Source: Ruegeria faecimaris
Lineage (GTDB): Bacteria; Pseudomonadota; Alphaproteobacteria; Rhodobacterales; Rhodobacteraceae
DNA length: 64,000 nt
Assembly (NCBI RefSeq): GCF_900182615.1
Contig: NZ_FXTE01000004.1
Location: 159,772 to 223,771, forward strand
Direction: 5' to 3'
Made by a program: the position numbers and the translations under genes. The notes under the pieces were generated by a model. It had not been told where the DNA came from. It did not search any database and saw nothing but the letters and a program-made list of their open reading frames with translations. Positions 55,904 through 64,000 of this stretch are shown here, in pieces (the stretch's first letter is position 1; each line of letters opens with the position of its first letter).

Positions 55904-56311
55904 ATGAAGAAAACAACTTTTGCAGCAGCCTTGGGGCTGGCATCTCTGATTTCGGGAGCGGCGATGGCCGACCCGGTTGACGGTCTTTGGAAAACCCAGC
56001 CCGGAGACACCGGCGGGTATCTGCATGTTTCGATCGCCGAATGCGGCAGCGCGATTTGCGGTACCATCGATACCGCTTTTGACAAAGACGGGAATGAACA
56101 GCTGGAATATGAAAACCTCGGCAAGCAGATCATCTGGGATATGGTGCCCGATGGCGACGGCACCTATGGCGGGGGCAAGATCTGGGCTCCGGACAGAGAC
56201 AAGACCTACAGCTCGAAAATGACCCTGGACAGCCAGAACAAGCTGACCGTCAAAGGTTGTGTTGCGGGTGGATTGGTGTGTCGCGGGCAGGACTGGACAC
56301 GGGTTCAGTAA
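55904..56311 (+). CDS. Exported DUF2147 protein
   Basis: 135 residues from the ATG at 55904, preceded by a strong GGGAGG. Signal peptide MKKTTFAAALGLASLISGAAMA-D. The mature part has the DUF2147 pattern: PVDGLWKTQPGDTGGYLHVS and CGSAICGTI, then TYSSKMTLDSQNKLTVKGC, a lipocalin-like beta-barrel. Periplasmic, function unknown. It is on the plus strand between minus-strand hisH and hisA. Confidence 0.88.
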   Translation: MKKTTFAAALGLASLISGAAMADPVDGLWKTQPGDTGGYLHVSIAECGSAICGTIDTAFDKDGNEQLEYENLGKQIIWDMVPDGDGTYGGGKIWAPDRDKTYSSKMTLDSQNKLTVKGCVAGGLVCRGQDWTRVQ

Positions 56312-56315
56312 CCGC

Positions 56316-56954
56316 TCAGGGCGTCCAGGTCAGGAAATTCCCGATCATGCGCAGGCCCACATCCTGGCTTTTCTCAGGATGGAACTGCATCCCGACCATA
56401 GTGTCACGGCCAATTACGGCCGTGACGTCCTGACCGTAATCCACATAGGCCAGACGCTGTGCCGGATCGCTGACCCGGAAATGGTATGAGTGGACGAAAT
56501 AGGCGTGATCGCCTGACTTGACCCCGGCAAAGACAGGGTGTTCGCTTTCCAACACCAGATCGTTCCAGCCCATATGGGGCACTTTCAGCGATCGGTCTGA
56601 CGGCGCGATCTGCACCACATCTCCGGCCACCCAGCCCAGCCCATCGGTGTCTGTGTACTCATGCCCTTTCGAGGCCATCAGCTGCATACCCACGCAGATA
56701 CCCAGAAATGGGCGGGCTTTCTGCTCGACCGCTTCGACCATCGCGTCATAGATACCCTTGTGCCCGCGCAGCTCGGCCGCGCAGGCAGGGAAAGCGCCGT
56801 CACCGGGCAGCACCAGCCGGTCGGCGCGCGCCACGACATCCGCGTCTGAAGTTACTACGACCTCGCCGGCGTCCAGTTCCCGCGCCATGCGCTGAAACGC
56901 CTTTTCAGCGGAATGCAGATTGCCGCTTTCATAGTCGATAATGGCGGTGAGCAT
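56316..56954 (-). CDS. hisH: Imidazole glycerol phosphate synthase glutaminase subunit
   Basis: 212 residues. Class I amidotransferase triad: nucleophile in FLGICVGMQLM, and the His-Glu of GMQFHPEKSQ near residue 190. Supplies ammonia to HisF. Its ATG directly follows the hisB stop; only four bases separate its own stop from the converging DUF2147 gene. Confidence 0.95.
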   Translation of the reverse strand: MLTAIIDYESGNLHSAEKAFQRMARELDAGEVVVTSDADVVARADRLVLPGDGAFPACAAELRGHKGIYDAMVEAVEQKARPFLGICVGMQLMASKGHEYTDTDGLGWVAGDVVQIAPSDRSLKVPHMGWNDLVLESEHPVFAGVKSGDHAYFVHSYHFRVSDPAQRLAYVDYGQDVTAVIGRDTMVGMQFHPEKSQDVGLRMIGNFLTWTP

Positions 56955-57542
56955 TTACAACGCGCCCTTGGTCGACGGAATCGCATCTGCTTTGCGCGCA
57001 TCGGTCTCAACCGCGTCGCGCAATGCGCGCGCGACAGCTTTGAACGCCGCTTCTGCGATGTGGTGGCTGTTGAACCCGTGCAACTGGTCGATATGCAGCG
57101 TGATGCCGCCATGAGTGGCCAGCGCCTGAAAGAACTCGCGCACCAGTTCAGTGTCGAAGGTGCCTATCTTGGGTGTCGGCAGGTCTACGTTCCAGATCAG
57201 AAACGGTCGCCCTGACAGATCCAGCGCACAGCGCACCTGTGCATCGTCCATCGGCAGGTGACATTCGCCATACCGCCGGATGCCCTTTTTGTCGCCCAAG
57301 GCCTGTGTCAACGCTTGCCCCAGTGCGATTCCGGTATCCTCGACCGTGTGGTGGTCGTCGATGTGGTAATCGCCCTTGGCGCGGATCGTCATGTCGATCA
57401 GAGAATGGCGCGCTAACTGATCCAGCATGTGGTCAAAGAAACCGACGCCGGTCTGATTGTCATACTGGCCAGTCCCATCCAGATTGACCTCGACCGTGAT
57501 CTCGGTTTCGGCGGTCTGACGGCTGATCTTTGCGCTGCGCAT
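56955..57542 (-). CDS. hisB: Imidazoleglycerol-phosphate dehydratase
   Basis: 195 residues from the ATG at 57542. IGPD signatures: [36 protein letters not shown] and [19 protein letters not shown] supply the manganese ligands. Single-function form, without the HisB phosphatase domain of enteric bacteria. First gene of the his cluster, which then runs hisH, hisA, hisF and hisE, all minus strand. Confidence 0.96.
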   Translation of the reverse strand: MRSAKISRQTAETEITVEVNLDGTGQYDNQTGVGFFDHMLDQLARHSLIDMTIRAKGDYHIDDHHTVEDTGIALGQALTQALGDKKGIRRYGECHLPMDDAQVRCALDLSGRPFLIWNVDLPTPKIGTFDTELVREFFQALATHGGITLHIDQLHGFNSHHIAEAAFKAVARALRDAVETDARKADAIPSTKGAL

Positions 57543-57696
57543 GGGCGAATTCCTTTTACTACAGGCGTGCTTATAGACGGGGTAGGGCGGGTTGATCCAG
57601 ACCATCCGTCGCAATCGCCGCAAACTGTTGCAGGGGATTGCGCCCGGGCGCAGCCCATGTCAGCCTGCGGCCAACTCAACCAACAAGGCCCGGCCC

Positions 57697-57936
57697 ATGT
57701 CCACCTGTGTTTTCATCCAGATCCGCTGCAAACCCGGCACCACTTACAAGGTGGCTGAAGAGATCGCGTTGCGCGAAATCCACTCGGAGCTCTACTCTAC
57801 CAGCGGCGAATATGACCTGCTGCTGAAGCTTTACATCCCCGAGGCCGAGGATGTGGGACATTTCATCAATGAAAATCTGCTGGTGATCTCGGGTATAGAA
57901 CGCTCGCTGACCACAATGACGTTCAAGGCCTTCTAG
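57697..57936 (+). CDS. Lrp/AsnC ligand-binding-domain protein
   Basis: 79 residues from the ATG at 57697. A stand-alone RAM-type alpha/beta dimerisation domain (CVFIQIRCKPGTTYKVAEEI; SGEYDLLLKLYIPEAEDVG) without the Lrp helix-turn-helix. Such proteins act as small-molecule sensors or partners of full Lrp regulators. It is divergent from hisB across 154 bases. Confidence 0.87.
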   Translation: MSTCVFIQIRCKPGTTYKVAEEIALREIHSELYSTSGEYDLLLKLYIPEAEDVGHFINENLLVISGIERSLTTMTFKAF

Positions 57937-58088
57937 CCCTGCTCAAACGTTGTCACGCGGAAGATTCGGTCCGGGTCGTGATCGGAGTACTTCGGCGCGG
58001 TGTCAAAGACGTTCTTATGCGCCGTCCGCGCGGCCAATGTGAAGGTGGCTTTGTTCGGTTGCGGCATATGAACATATACGCGGGTCAT
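57933..58088 (-). CDS. Possible 51-residue protein
   Basis: An open frame of 51 codons from ATG to TAG, with sensible composition (VYVHMPQPNKATFTLAARTA, then DHDPDRIFRVTTFEQG). The last four bases overlap the Lrp-domain gene end. No family recognised and the ribosome-binding site is weak. The well-formed sequence and snug tail-to-tail fit suggest a real short gene, but this is unsure. Confidence 0.4.
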   Translation of the reverse strand: MTRVYVHMPQPNKATFTLAARTAHKNVFDTAPKYSDHDPDRIFRVTTFEQG

Positions 58089-58144
58089 GCTTTTTCAGCA
58101 GGCCGCGCCATAAGAAAACAGCGTTGAGTGAGAGGGTTTGTATC

Positions 58145-58219
58145 TGGAGCGGGCGAGGCGATTCGAACGCCCGACCCTAACCTTGGCAAGGTTATGCTCT
58201 ACCCCTGAGCTACGCCCGC
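58145..58219 (-). tRNA. tRNA-Gly (anticodon GCC), copy 1
   Basis: 75 bases with encoded CCA, acceptor stem GCGGGCG / CGCCCGC, anticodon loop CTTGCCAAG. Identical to the copy at 58253-58327. Confidence 0.95.
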
Positions 58220-58252
58220 ATCAGATACATATTTGGTCCGGAGACCTCTCAA

Positions 58253-58327
58253 TGGAGCGGGCGAGGCGATTCGAACGCCCGACCCTAACCTTGGCAAGGT
58301 TATGCTCTACCCCTGAGCTACGCCCGC
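58253..58327 (-). tRNA. tRNA-Gly (anticodon GCC), copy 2
   Basis: 75 bases, sequence identical to copy 1 and separated from it by 33 bases. On the minus strand it is the upstream copy, so the two are probably processed from one transcript. Confidence 0.95.
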
Positions 58328-58528
58328 GCCGTTGAGTGAGGCGTGAAGTATTAATTCTGGCGGAAAGCTGCAAGGGGAAAAACGCGACTTTTGGAAAAAA
58401 TCTTCTCGTGCGGAGGAAATCCAGACAGACTTGACCTCGCGTAGCAGCAGCCCGGTTCAACTGGACCGGTCGAGATTCCGCGTTAAGCTTTGCCCAGAGC
58501 TTAGGAATATTAATAGACGGAGCCACCC

Positions 58529-58912
58529 ATGCTGACAATTACACCGGTTTATGCGGCATTAGCCGCCTTTTTGTATCTGGCGCTGAGCCTTCGGGTCATT
58601 GGCCACCGACGGGGCGAAAAGGTTTCCTACGGGGATGGTGGCAAGGGGCAAATGATCAAGGCGATCCGAACTCATGGCAATTTCGCGGAATACGCGCCGT
58701 TTGCGCTGTTATTGATGGCGATGGTTGAATTGCAGGGCGCCAGCGGGTTGCTGTTGAACCTGTTGGGATTGGCCTTGCTGGGTGGTCGCCTGCTTCATGC
58801 ATATGGGTTTGGCAGGTCTCCGCAGATCGTTATCCTCAGGCAAATCGGAATGCTGCTGACATTTGGTTCAATCTTCGTAGCTGCAATAGCCAATATTGTG
58901 CTGGCGGTGTGA
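58529..58912 (+). CDS. MAPEG-family membrane protein
   Basis: 127 residues with four membrane spans. GQMIKAIRTHGNFAEYAPFALLL is the MAPEG signature (Arg-x-x-x-Asn...Pro), followed by LLGGRLLHAYGF. MAPEG proteins are membrane glutathione transferases or peroxidases in known cases; the bacterial activity here is unproven. Start preceded by ACGGAG. Confidence 0.9.
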   Translation: MLTITPVYAALAAFLYLALSLRVIGHRRGEKVSYGDGGKGQMIKAIRTHGNFAEYAPFALLLMAMVELQGASGLLLNLLGLALLGGRLLHAYGFGRSPQIVILRQIGMLLTFGSIFVAAIANIVLAV

Positions 58913-59046
58913 GCGCGGTGGGTCGCACACGCCGAAAAAAGCCACCATTTTACCCAAATTCAATTATTAACTAACTGTCAACGTTAACTCAGGTGCTTGA
59001 TTTTGTGGTATCTGCTGCCACTGCTCAAGAAGGACAGGTGAATAAT

Positions 59047-59976
59047 ATGAAACGGTTCTTGTTACTTTCGCGTGTAGTTGCGACCTCATTTCTGCTGCTT
59101 GGCGCTGTAAGCTTTGTGGCAGTTGTTGCCGTACCTGATATGGCCATCGCCAAAAATGGTGGCGGCAAAGGTAATGGCGGTGGCAAAGGCAATGGTGGTG
59201 GAAATGGGAACGGCGCGGATAAGTCTGGCGACAAGTCCTCACAGGTGAAAGGTGGCAAGTCCTCGGGTAAAAAGGGGACTGGCAAAGGGTTGCTCGCCAG
59301 TCTTGGCCTGAAAAAGCAAAAAACTGCCAAAACGGGCGCTACGACTCAAAAGAAAAACGGGCTGGTCGCTTCGATTGGTAATCTGGTCAAGGGCAATAAG
59401 AAACCTGCCAAGATGACCAAAGTTACCACTGCTGTCGTTGATGAGGAGCCGGTTCACCCCAACAAGCACGGCAAAATTGCATCGGAGCTTAAAGGTCTGA
59501 ACGCAGCCCATGCCAGCCAAACGGCTCTTATGAATGCGTCCCCGAACAGTATGCCAGGAAAACTGTACTCTTATCAGCAGAGCATTCTTGGTCATACCGA
59601 TGCGGCGACAGATCTGCAGGATAAGAACGACGAACTGGAAGACCTGCAGGAACTGACCGCAGAAGAGATCGAAGAGGCCTATGAGCCGACCGAAGACGAG
59701 CTTGCCGAGGGCATCACCGCTCAGGACAAGTACGACGACGCGGTCGAAGAGGCTGCGCTGGCTGTAGAGGAGGCCGAGACAAACCTGGCCGGATCTTCTG
59801 ACCCGCAAGAGGCTCTGGATACTCTGACCGGCGGTCGCGAGTTGTCTGACGACGCCCTGAACGAGTTGCACGACCTGCTGGGTCTGCCGGCGCTTGCGGA
59901 TTATGATGTTTCTGGTGATGAAACAGAAAAGGCATTGGTCGAAGATGAGGTTGAAGGAGAAACCGTAGACGGCTGA
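59047..59976 (+). CDS. Large exported low-complexity protein with GGGKGN repeats
   Basis: 309 residues from the ATG at 59047. The start MKRFLLLSRVVATSFLLLGA with VVAVPDMAIA-K is a signal peptide of about 36 residues. The mature N-terminus has GGGKGN repeats (residues about 38-55) and a Lys/Gly/Ser-rich stretch to about 145, strongly basic. Residues about 150-309 are helical and strongly acidic (EDLQELTAEEIEEAYEP; DEVEGETVDG). The opposite charge of the two halves suggests self-association or binding to the envelope. Family not recognised; function unknown. Ends in a bidirectional terminator shared with pyc. Confidence 0.75.
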   Translation: MKRFLLLSRVVATSFLLLGAVSFVAVVAVPDMAIAKNGGGKGNGGGKGNGGGNGNGADKSGDKSSQVKGGKSSGKKGTGKGLLASLGLKKQKTAKTGATTQKKNGLVASIGNLVKGNKKPAKMTKVTTAVVDEEPVHPNKHGKIASELKGLNAAHASQTALMNASPNSMPGKLYSYQQSILGHTDAATDLQDKNDELEDLQELTAEEIEEAYEPTEDELAEGITAQDKYDDAVEEAALAVEEAETNLAGSSDPQEALDTLTGGRELSDDALNELHDLLGLPALADYDVSGDETEKALVEDEVEGETVDG

Positions 59977-59996
59977 ACCTTAACCCAATGAAATGG

Positions 59997-60027
59997 AAAA
60001 GGCGCGCCCCAGAGGCGCGCCTTTTTT
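59997..60027. terminator. Bidirectional terminator between the exported protein gene and pyc
   Basis: AAAAGGCGCGCC / GGCGCGCCTTTTTTT. A perfect GC stem flanked by A- and T-runs, so it can end transcription of both converging genes. Confidence 0.9.
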
Positions 60028-60029
60028 TG

Positions 60030-63000
60030 CTATTCCAGCTCGATCAGCAGGTCCTTGGCGTCAATTTGGCCGCCTGGCTGAACGTGGATGGCTTTGACTA
60101 CGGCGTCCCTTTCGGCGTGAATGCCAGTCTCCATCTTCATGGCCTCGATGGTCAAAAGCATATCGCCTTCTTTGACCTCTTGTCCCGCAGTAACCGCAAC
60201 GGTTGCCACGACACCCGGCATCGGTGCGCCGATATGTGCGAGGTTGCCGATTTCCGCTTTGGGTCGGGCCTGCGTGGTTGACGTCACCAGACGGTTTGGC
60301 ACCCGGATCACACGGGGCTGACCGTTCAGTTCAAAGAACACTTTGACCTCACCATTTTCATCGGTTTCACCGATGGCCTGACAGCGAATCTCAAGAGTCT
60401 TGCCGGGATCGATTTCCGCGGCGATCTCTTCGCCGGGCTCCATTCCATAGAAGAATGTGCGCGTTGGCAGGGTGCGGACGGGGCCATAGATCCGATGGCG
60501 ACCCATGTAATCAAGGAACACCTTGGGATACATCAGGTATCCGTTCAGATCCTCGTCGTCGACCTCTTTGCCGTCCAGTTGTTTAGATAGCTCGGCGCGC
60601 GTTTCCTCCAGATCGACCGGGGGTACGTCTTTGCCGGGGCGGTCAGTGTTGGGGCTTTCGCCCTTAAGCGCCTTGCTGATGATCGCATCAGGGAACCCGC
60701 CCGGAGGCTGCCCCAGATTGCCGCGCATCATGTCGATGACCGAATCCGGGAAGGCCACGTCCGAGTCCGGGTTTTCGACATCGGCGCGCGTCAGCCCTTG
60801 GCTGACCATCATCAGCGCCATGTCGCCAACCACTTTTGACGAAGGCGTGACTTTGACGATATCGCCGAACATCTGGTTCACGTCCGCATACATCTGCGCC
60901 ACTTCATGCCAACGCTCTTCCAGGCCAAGGCTGCGCGCCTGAGCCTTGAGGTTAGTGAACTGGCCACCGGGCATCTCGTGCAGATATACCTCGGATGCAG
61001 GGGCCTGCAGGCTGGATTCAAAGGCCGCATACTGGCCTCGAACCACCTCGAAATAGTCGCTGATTTCGCGGATGGCTTTGATGTCCAGACCGGTGTCGCG
61101 TTCCGTATGGCGCAGCGCTTCGACCACAGTGCCCAATGTCGCCTGAGAAGTGTTGCCACTGAAGCTGTCCATCGCGCAATCCACTGCGTCTACACCCGCC
61201 TCGGAGGCGGCCAGAATGGTGGCGCTGGCGATACCGGCAGTGTCGTGCGTGTGGAAGTGGATTGGCAACCCGACCTCTTCTTTCAGCGCACGGATCAAAA
61301 TCTTGGCCGAGGCTGGTTTCAGCAGGCCGGCCATGTCTTTCAGGCCCAGAATATGAGCCCCGGCATCGCGCAACTCTTTCGCCATGCCAACATAGTATTT
61401 TAGGTCATATTTGGCACGGTTCGGGTCCAGAATATCGCCAGTATAGCAAACGGTGCCTTCACAGATTTTACCGTTCTCGACCACCGCATCCATCGCGACA
61501 CGCATATTTTCGACCCAGTTGAGAGAGTCGAAGACGCGAAACACGTCGATATTTTCTGACGCCTGACGAACGAATTCCTGCACCACGTTGTCGGGGTAAT
61601 TGGTGTATCCAACCCCGTTTGCACCGCGCAAAAGCATCTGGGTCATCAGGTTCGGCATCACCTCGCGCAGGTCACGCAGACGTTGCCACGGACATTCCTG
61701 CAAGAACCGATAAGCCACATCGAATGTGGCGCCGCCCCAGCATTCGACGCTGAACAGCTGCGGCAGGTTGGCCGCATAGCTCGGGGCCACTTTGATCATG
61801 TCGATCGACCGCATCCGCGTCGCCAGCAGCGACTGGTGCCCGTCGCGCATCGTGGTGTCGGTGATCAGCAACTGGCGCTGAGCCTTCATCCAATCGGCCA
61901 CCGCCTGCGGGCCCTTTTGTTCTAGCAGATTGCGGGTGCCCATCTGCGGTTCACTTTTCAGAGCCGGGGCCTTGGCCTCTTTCAGATCGGTACGCGGTTC
62001 GGGACGATCCTTGGTTTCGGGATGCCCATTCACGGTGATATCCGCAATATAGGTCAGAACCTTGGTGCCCCTGTCACGGCGTCGTTTAAAGGTGAACAGC
62101 TCGGGCGTCGTGTCAATGAACTTGGTGGTGTATTCATTCGACAGGAAGGTCGGGTGTTTCAGCAGGTTGATGACAAAGTCGATATTGGTGCTGACGCCAC
62201 GAATACGGAACTCGCGCAGCGCTCGGTCCATTCGCGAAATCGCGGCCTGTGGCGTCGGGGCCCAGGCCGTGACCTTGGTCAGCAGCGAGTCGTAGTACCG
62301 CGTGATTACACCACCCGCATAGGCCGTGCCGCCATCTAGGCGAATACCCATGCCAGTAGCTGAGCGGTATGCGGTGATACGACCGTAGTCGGGAATGAAG
62401 TTGTTCTGCGGGTCTTCGGTTGTGATCCGGGTCTGAAGGGCATGACCGTTCAGGTGCACATCCGCTTGGCTGGCGGCGCCGGTGGCTTCGGCCAACGATT
62501 TGCCCTCGGCGATCAAGATCTGTGCCTGCACAATGTCGATACCTGTGACTTCCTCGGTGACGGTATGTTCCACCTGAACGCGCGGGTTCACCTCGATGAA
62601 GTAGAACTTGCTGGTTTCCATATCCATCAGGAACTCGACGGTGCCTGCGCATTCATAATTTACATGGGCGCAAATCTTGCGGCCCAGTTCGCAGATTTCC
62701 GCGCGTTGTTCTTCGCTGAGATACGGGGCAGGCGCGCGTTCCACGACTTTCTGATTACGGCGCTGGACCGAGCAGTCGCGCTCATACAGGTGGTAAATTT
62801 CGCCATGTTTGTCGCCCAGAATCTGCACCTCGACATGGCGGGCGCGGATAATCATCTTTTCCAGATAGCCCTCGCCATTGCCAAAGGCAGCCTCGGCTTC
62901 GCGGCGGCCTTCCAGGACTTTTTCTTCCATTTCGTCCTCGGATTCGATTGGGCGCATGCCGCGGCCACCTCCGCCCCAGGATGCTTTGAGCATCAGGGGA

Positions 63001-63467
63001 TATCCGATCTCTTTGGCTTGTGACCGGATCGCGTCCATATCGTCGCCCAGCACTTCGGTCGCTGGGATCACCGGAACTCCGGCGGCGATGGCCACGCGGC
63101 GGGCGCTGGCCTTGTCGCCCAAGGCGCGCATGGTTTCGGCCTTTGGTCCAATGAAGGTGATCCCGTTCTGGACGCAGGCATCCACGAAATCTGGGTTTTC
63201 CGACAACAAGCCATAGCCCGGGTGGATGGCATCCGCACCACATTCCTTGGCCACGCGAATAATCTCGTCAATGCTGAGGTAAGCGGCAACCGGCCCCATC
63301 CCCTCGCCGATGCGATAGGCCTCGTCCGCCTTGAAACGGTGCAAGCCAAGCTTGTCCTCTTCCGCATATACGGCGACTGTGCGTTTGCCCATCTCATTCG
63401 CTGCGCGCATCACGCGAATGGCAATCTCGCCGCGGTTGGCGATCAGGATCTTGTCGAAATGTGTCAT
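60030..63467 (-). CDS. pyc: Pyruvate carboxylase
   Basis: 1145 residues, the single-chain form. Residues 1-455 are biotin carboxylase (FDKILIANRGEIAIRVMRAA; KASWGGGGRGMR; EVNPRVQVEHTVTEEVTGID). Residues about 530-830 are carboxyltransferase (DTTMRDGHQSLLATRMRS; SVECWGGATFDVAYRFL; HFHTHDTAGIASA). A central tetramerisation part follows, and the C-terminal carrier domain has EAMKMETG with Lys1111 as the biotin site. Makes oxaloacetate from pyruvate; acetyl-CoA usually activates it. Replenishes the citrate cycle that also receives the succinyl-CoA from the pcc/mcm block. Confidence 0.97.
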   Translation of the reverse strand: MTHFDKILIANRGEIAIRVMRAANEMGKRTVAVYAEEDKLGLHRFKADEAYRIGEGMGPVAAYLSIDEIIRVAKECGADAIHPGYGLLSENPDFVDACVQNGITFIGPKAETMRALGDKASARRVAIAAGVPVIPATEVLGDDMDAIRSQAKEIGYPLMLKASWGGGGRGMRPIESEDEMEEKVLEGRREAEAAFGNGEGYLEKMIIRARHVEVQILGDKHGEIYHLYERDCSVQRRNQKVVERAPAPYLSEEQRAEICELGRKICAHVNYECAGTVEFLMDMETSKFYFIEVNPRVQVEHTVTEEVTGIDIVQAQILIAEGKSLAEATGAASQADVHLNGHALQTRITTEDPQNNFIPDYGRITAYRSATGMGIRLDGGTAYAGGVITRYYDSLLTKVTAWAPTPQAAISRMDRALREFRIRGVSTNIDFVINLLKHPTFLSNEYTTKFIDTTPELFTFKRRRDRGTKVLTYIADITVNGHPETKDRPEPRTDLKEAKAPALKSEPQMGTRNLLEQKGPQAVADWMKAQRQLLITDTTMRDGHQSLLATRMRSIDMIKVAPSYAANLPQLFSVECWGGATFDVAYRFLQECPWQRLRDLREVMPNLMTQMLLRGANGVGYTNYPDNVVQEFVRQASENIDVFRVFDSLNWVENMRVAMDAVVENGKICEGTVCYTGDILDPNRAKYDLKYYVGMAKELRDAGAHILGLKDMAGLLKPASAKILIRALKEEVGLPIHFHTHDTAGIASATILAASEAGVDAVDCAMDSFSGNTSQATLGTVVEALRHTERDTGLDIKAIREISDYFEVVRGQYAAFESSLQAPASEVYLHEMPGGQFTNLKAQARSLGLEERWHEVAQMYADVNQMFGDIVKVTPSSKVVGDMALMMVSQGLTRADVENPDSDVAFPDSVIDMMRGNLGQPPGGFPDAIISKALKGESPNTDRPGKDVPPVDLEETRAELSKQLDGKEVDDEDLNGYLMYPKVFLDYMGRHRIYGPVRTLPTRTFFYGMEPGEEIAAEIDPGKTLEIRCQAIGETDENGEVKVFFELNGQPRVIRVPNRLVTSTTQARPKAEIGNLAHIGAPMPGVVATVAVTAGQEVKEGDMLLTIEAMKMETGIHAERDAVVKAIHVQPGGQIDAKDLLIELE

Positions 63468-63925
63468 ATCAGGTCCCGGTCCTGTTTGTTTGGCGAACTT
63501 CTAGGCGAACAATACGCGCAGGTATATCGGTGATTTGGGTAGAACCGGCATGTTAACGCTCGCAAACGCCTCCTGTTGGTGAATGTTTGATAGCCTTGCT
63601 GCGCTGCGGCATCAAGACTGGTGAATTGCGGCGTGATTTGGTGTGTTCATTAAGGACTTTTTGGCCACGGTCGGCAGATGCTTTGCCAAGTTTCGACTTA
63701 GCCGGCAAGTTGCGCGCATGGTCGTGCCGGGTGCCGAGCCGATTGATTTCAAGCACGTTGGGAATGAAAGGCCTGACCGCGCCCGGTTTTCGTGGATGTG
63801 CAGCCCCGAGAGGTTTTGGGCAGATCGTTTGCGTTCCGCTTGCCTCAAATCATTGCGTTACTTCTTTATCCGATCCTCTGAAAGATCACCGACCGTTTAA
63901 GAGTCTAGGCTCCAGACTCATTGAT
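63468..63925. other. Intergenic region between pyc and an insertion-sequence end
   Basis: 458 bases upstream of pyc, probably holding its promoter. A GTG-started frame at 63643-63900 (85 codons, plus strand) exists, but its translation shows no recognisable pattern and I do not call it a gene; it may be a remnant. The right part borders the insertion sequence. Confidence 0.5.
63901..63919. repeat. Probable terminal repeat of an IS5-type element
   Basis: GAGTCT-AGGCTCC-AGACTC lies just outside the transposase end. An inverted repeat at this place is expected for an IS end; the exact boundary, perhaps at the TA near 63906, is inferred. Confidence 0.4.
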
Positions 63926-64000
63926 TTACAGCCAGAATAGGACTGTAGCAGCGAGAGCGATGGCCGAGAGGAATACCTTTGGGCATCTGTCATATCGGGT
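63926..64000 (-). mobile_element. IS5-type transposase, C-terminal 24 residues (rest outside window)
   Basis: Read on the minus strand into the window edge, the last residues are TRYDRCPKVFLSAIALAATVLFWL and then TAA, with the stop at 63926-63928. TRYDKCPKVFLSAIALAATVIFWL-like endings are typical of IS5-family (IS427-group) DDE transposases in Rhodobacterales. Only the 3' end is visible, so intactness is unknown. It is the only mobile-element sign in the window. Confidence 0.75.

Noticed and set aside
58138..58335. 65-codon frame with a repeated peptide
   Set aside because: It is only the translation of the antisense strand of two identical tRNA-Gly genes.
63643..63900. 85-codon frame upstream of pyc
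   Set aside because: No recognisable pattern and biased composition; the stop comes just before the insertion sequence end, so at most a remnant.
1..64000. CRISPR arrays, prophage or defence island
   Set aside because: No spaced direct-repeat array, no cas, integrase, restriction or phage structural genes were seen; the genes are ordinary chromosomal ones.

Overview
The window is chromosomal DNA of an alphaproteobacterium, almost certainly a marine Rhodobacterales (Roseobacter group, Ruegeria-like). This rests on gene content and order: a betI-betC-betA choline cluster, a pccR/pccB/pccA/methylmalonyl-CoA mutase block, hisB-hisH-hisA-hisF-hisE, biotin-dependent pyruvate carboxylase, a short-type ProS and several small families common in Rhodobacteraceae. 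GC content is moderately high, coding density is high, and no prophage, CRISPR array or large foreign island is visible.

Layout. 1-9.6 kb: the end of one SLC13-type permease, a YbaY/META exported protein, a KstD-like flavoprotein coupled to a bile-acid:sodium-symporter-type carrier, a glutamine amidotransferase coupled to a second SLC13/TrkA-C permease, YebC and an MFS-like carrier. 9.6-15.2 kb: divergent ArgP-like regulator and LysE exporter, a DMT permease, then betI-betC-betA. 15.2-26.8 kb: propionyl-CoA assimilation, with PccR regulator, Bcr-type MFS carrier, pccB, two conserved small genes, a long non-coding stretch ending in a strong terminator, a small lipoprotein, pccA, a DUF4174 protein and methylmalonyl-CoA mutase. 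26.8-44.4 kb: housekeeping and accessory genes (VOC and GNAT proteins, DjlA-like co-chaperone, Ppx/GppA, Hda, AI-2E permease, a 2OG-Fe dioxygenase/flavoprotein pair, ProS, glycosyltransferase-like proteins, LolC/E-LolD, cytochrome c, a lipoprotein metallopeptidase and a Tag-family glycosylase). 44.4-50.4 kb: a betaine/choline-type ABC transporter, NnrU, a DUF2478 protein and tRNA-Tyr. 50.4-58.4 kb: RlmB, a zinc-ribbon protein with an apparent ATT start, a YHS protein, the histidine genes interrupted by opposite-strand exported-protein genes, and two identical tRNA-Gly genes. 58.5-64 kb: MAPEG protein, a large exported low-complexity protein, pyruvate carboxylase, and the end of an IS5-type transposase at the right edge.

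How the genes work together. The pcc/mcm block converts propionyl-CoA to succinyl-CoA, and pyc refills oxaloacetate. PccR-type TTTGCAAA half-sites lie upstream of both pccB and pccR. The bet genes turn choline-O-sulfate into choline and then betaine aldehyde. A 14-bp palindrome upstream of betI occurs again, exactly inverted, upstream of the ABC transporter 33 kb away, which suggests a two-locus BetI regulon covering uptake and catabolism. No betB lies in this window.

I found no clearly new defence, mobile or biosynthetic system. The most interesting leads are the shared BetI operator, the ATT-started zinc-ribbon gene, the non-coding stretch upstream of pccA, the carrier/dehydrogenase pair at 1.3-3.8 kb, and the exported-protein genes placed inside the his cluster.
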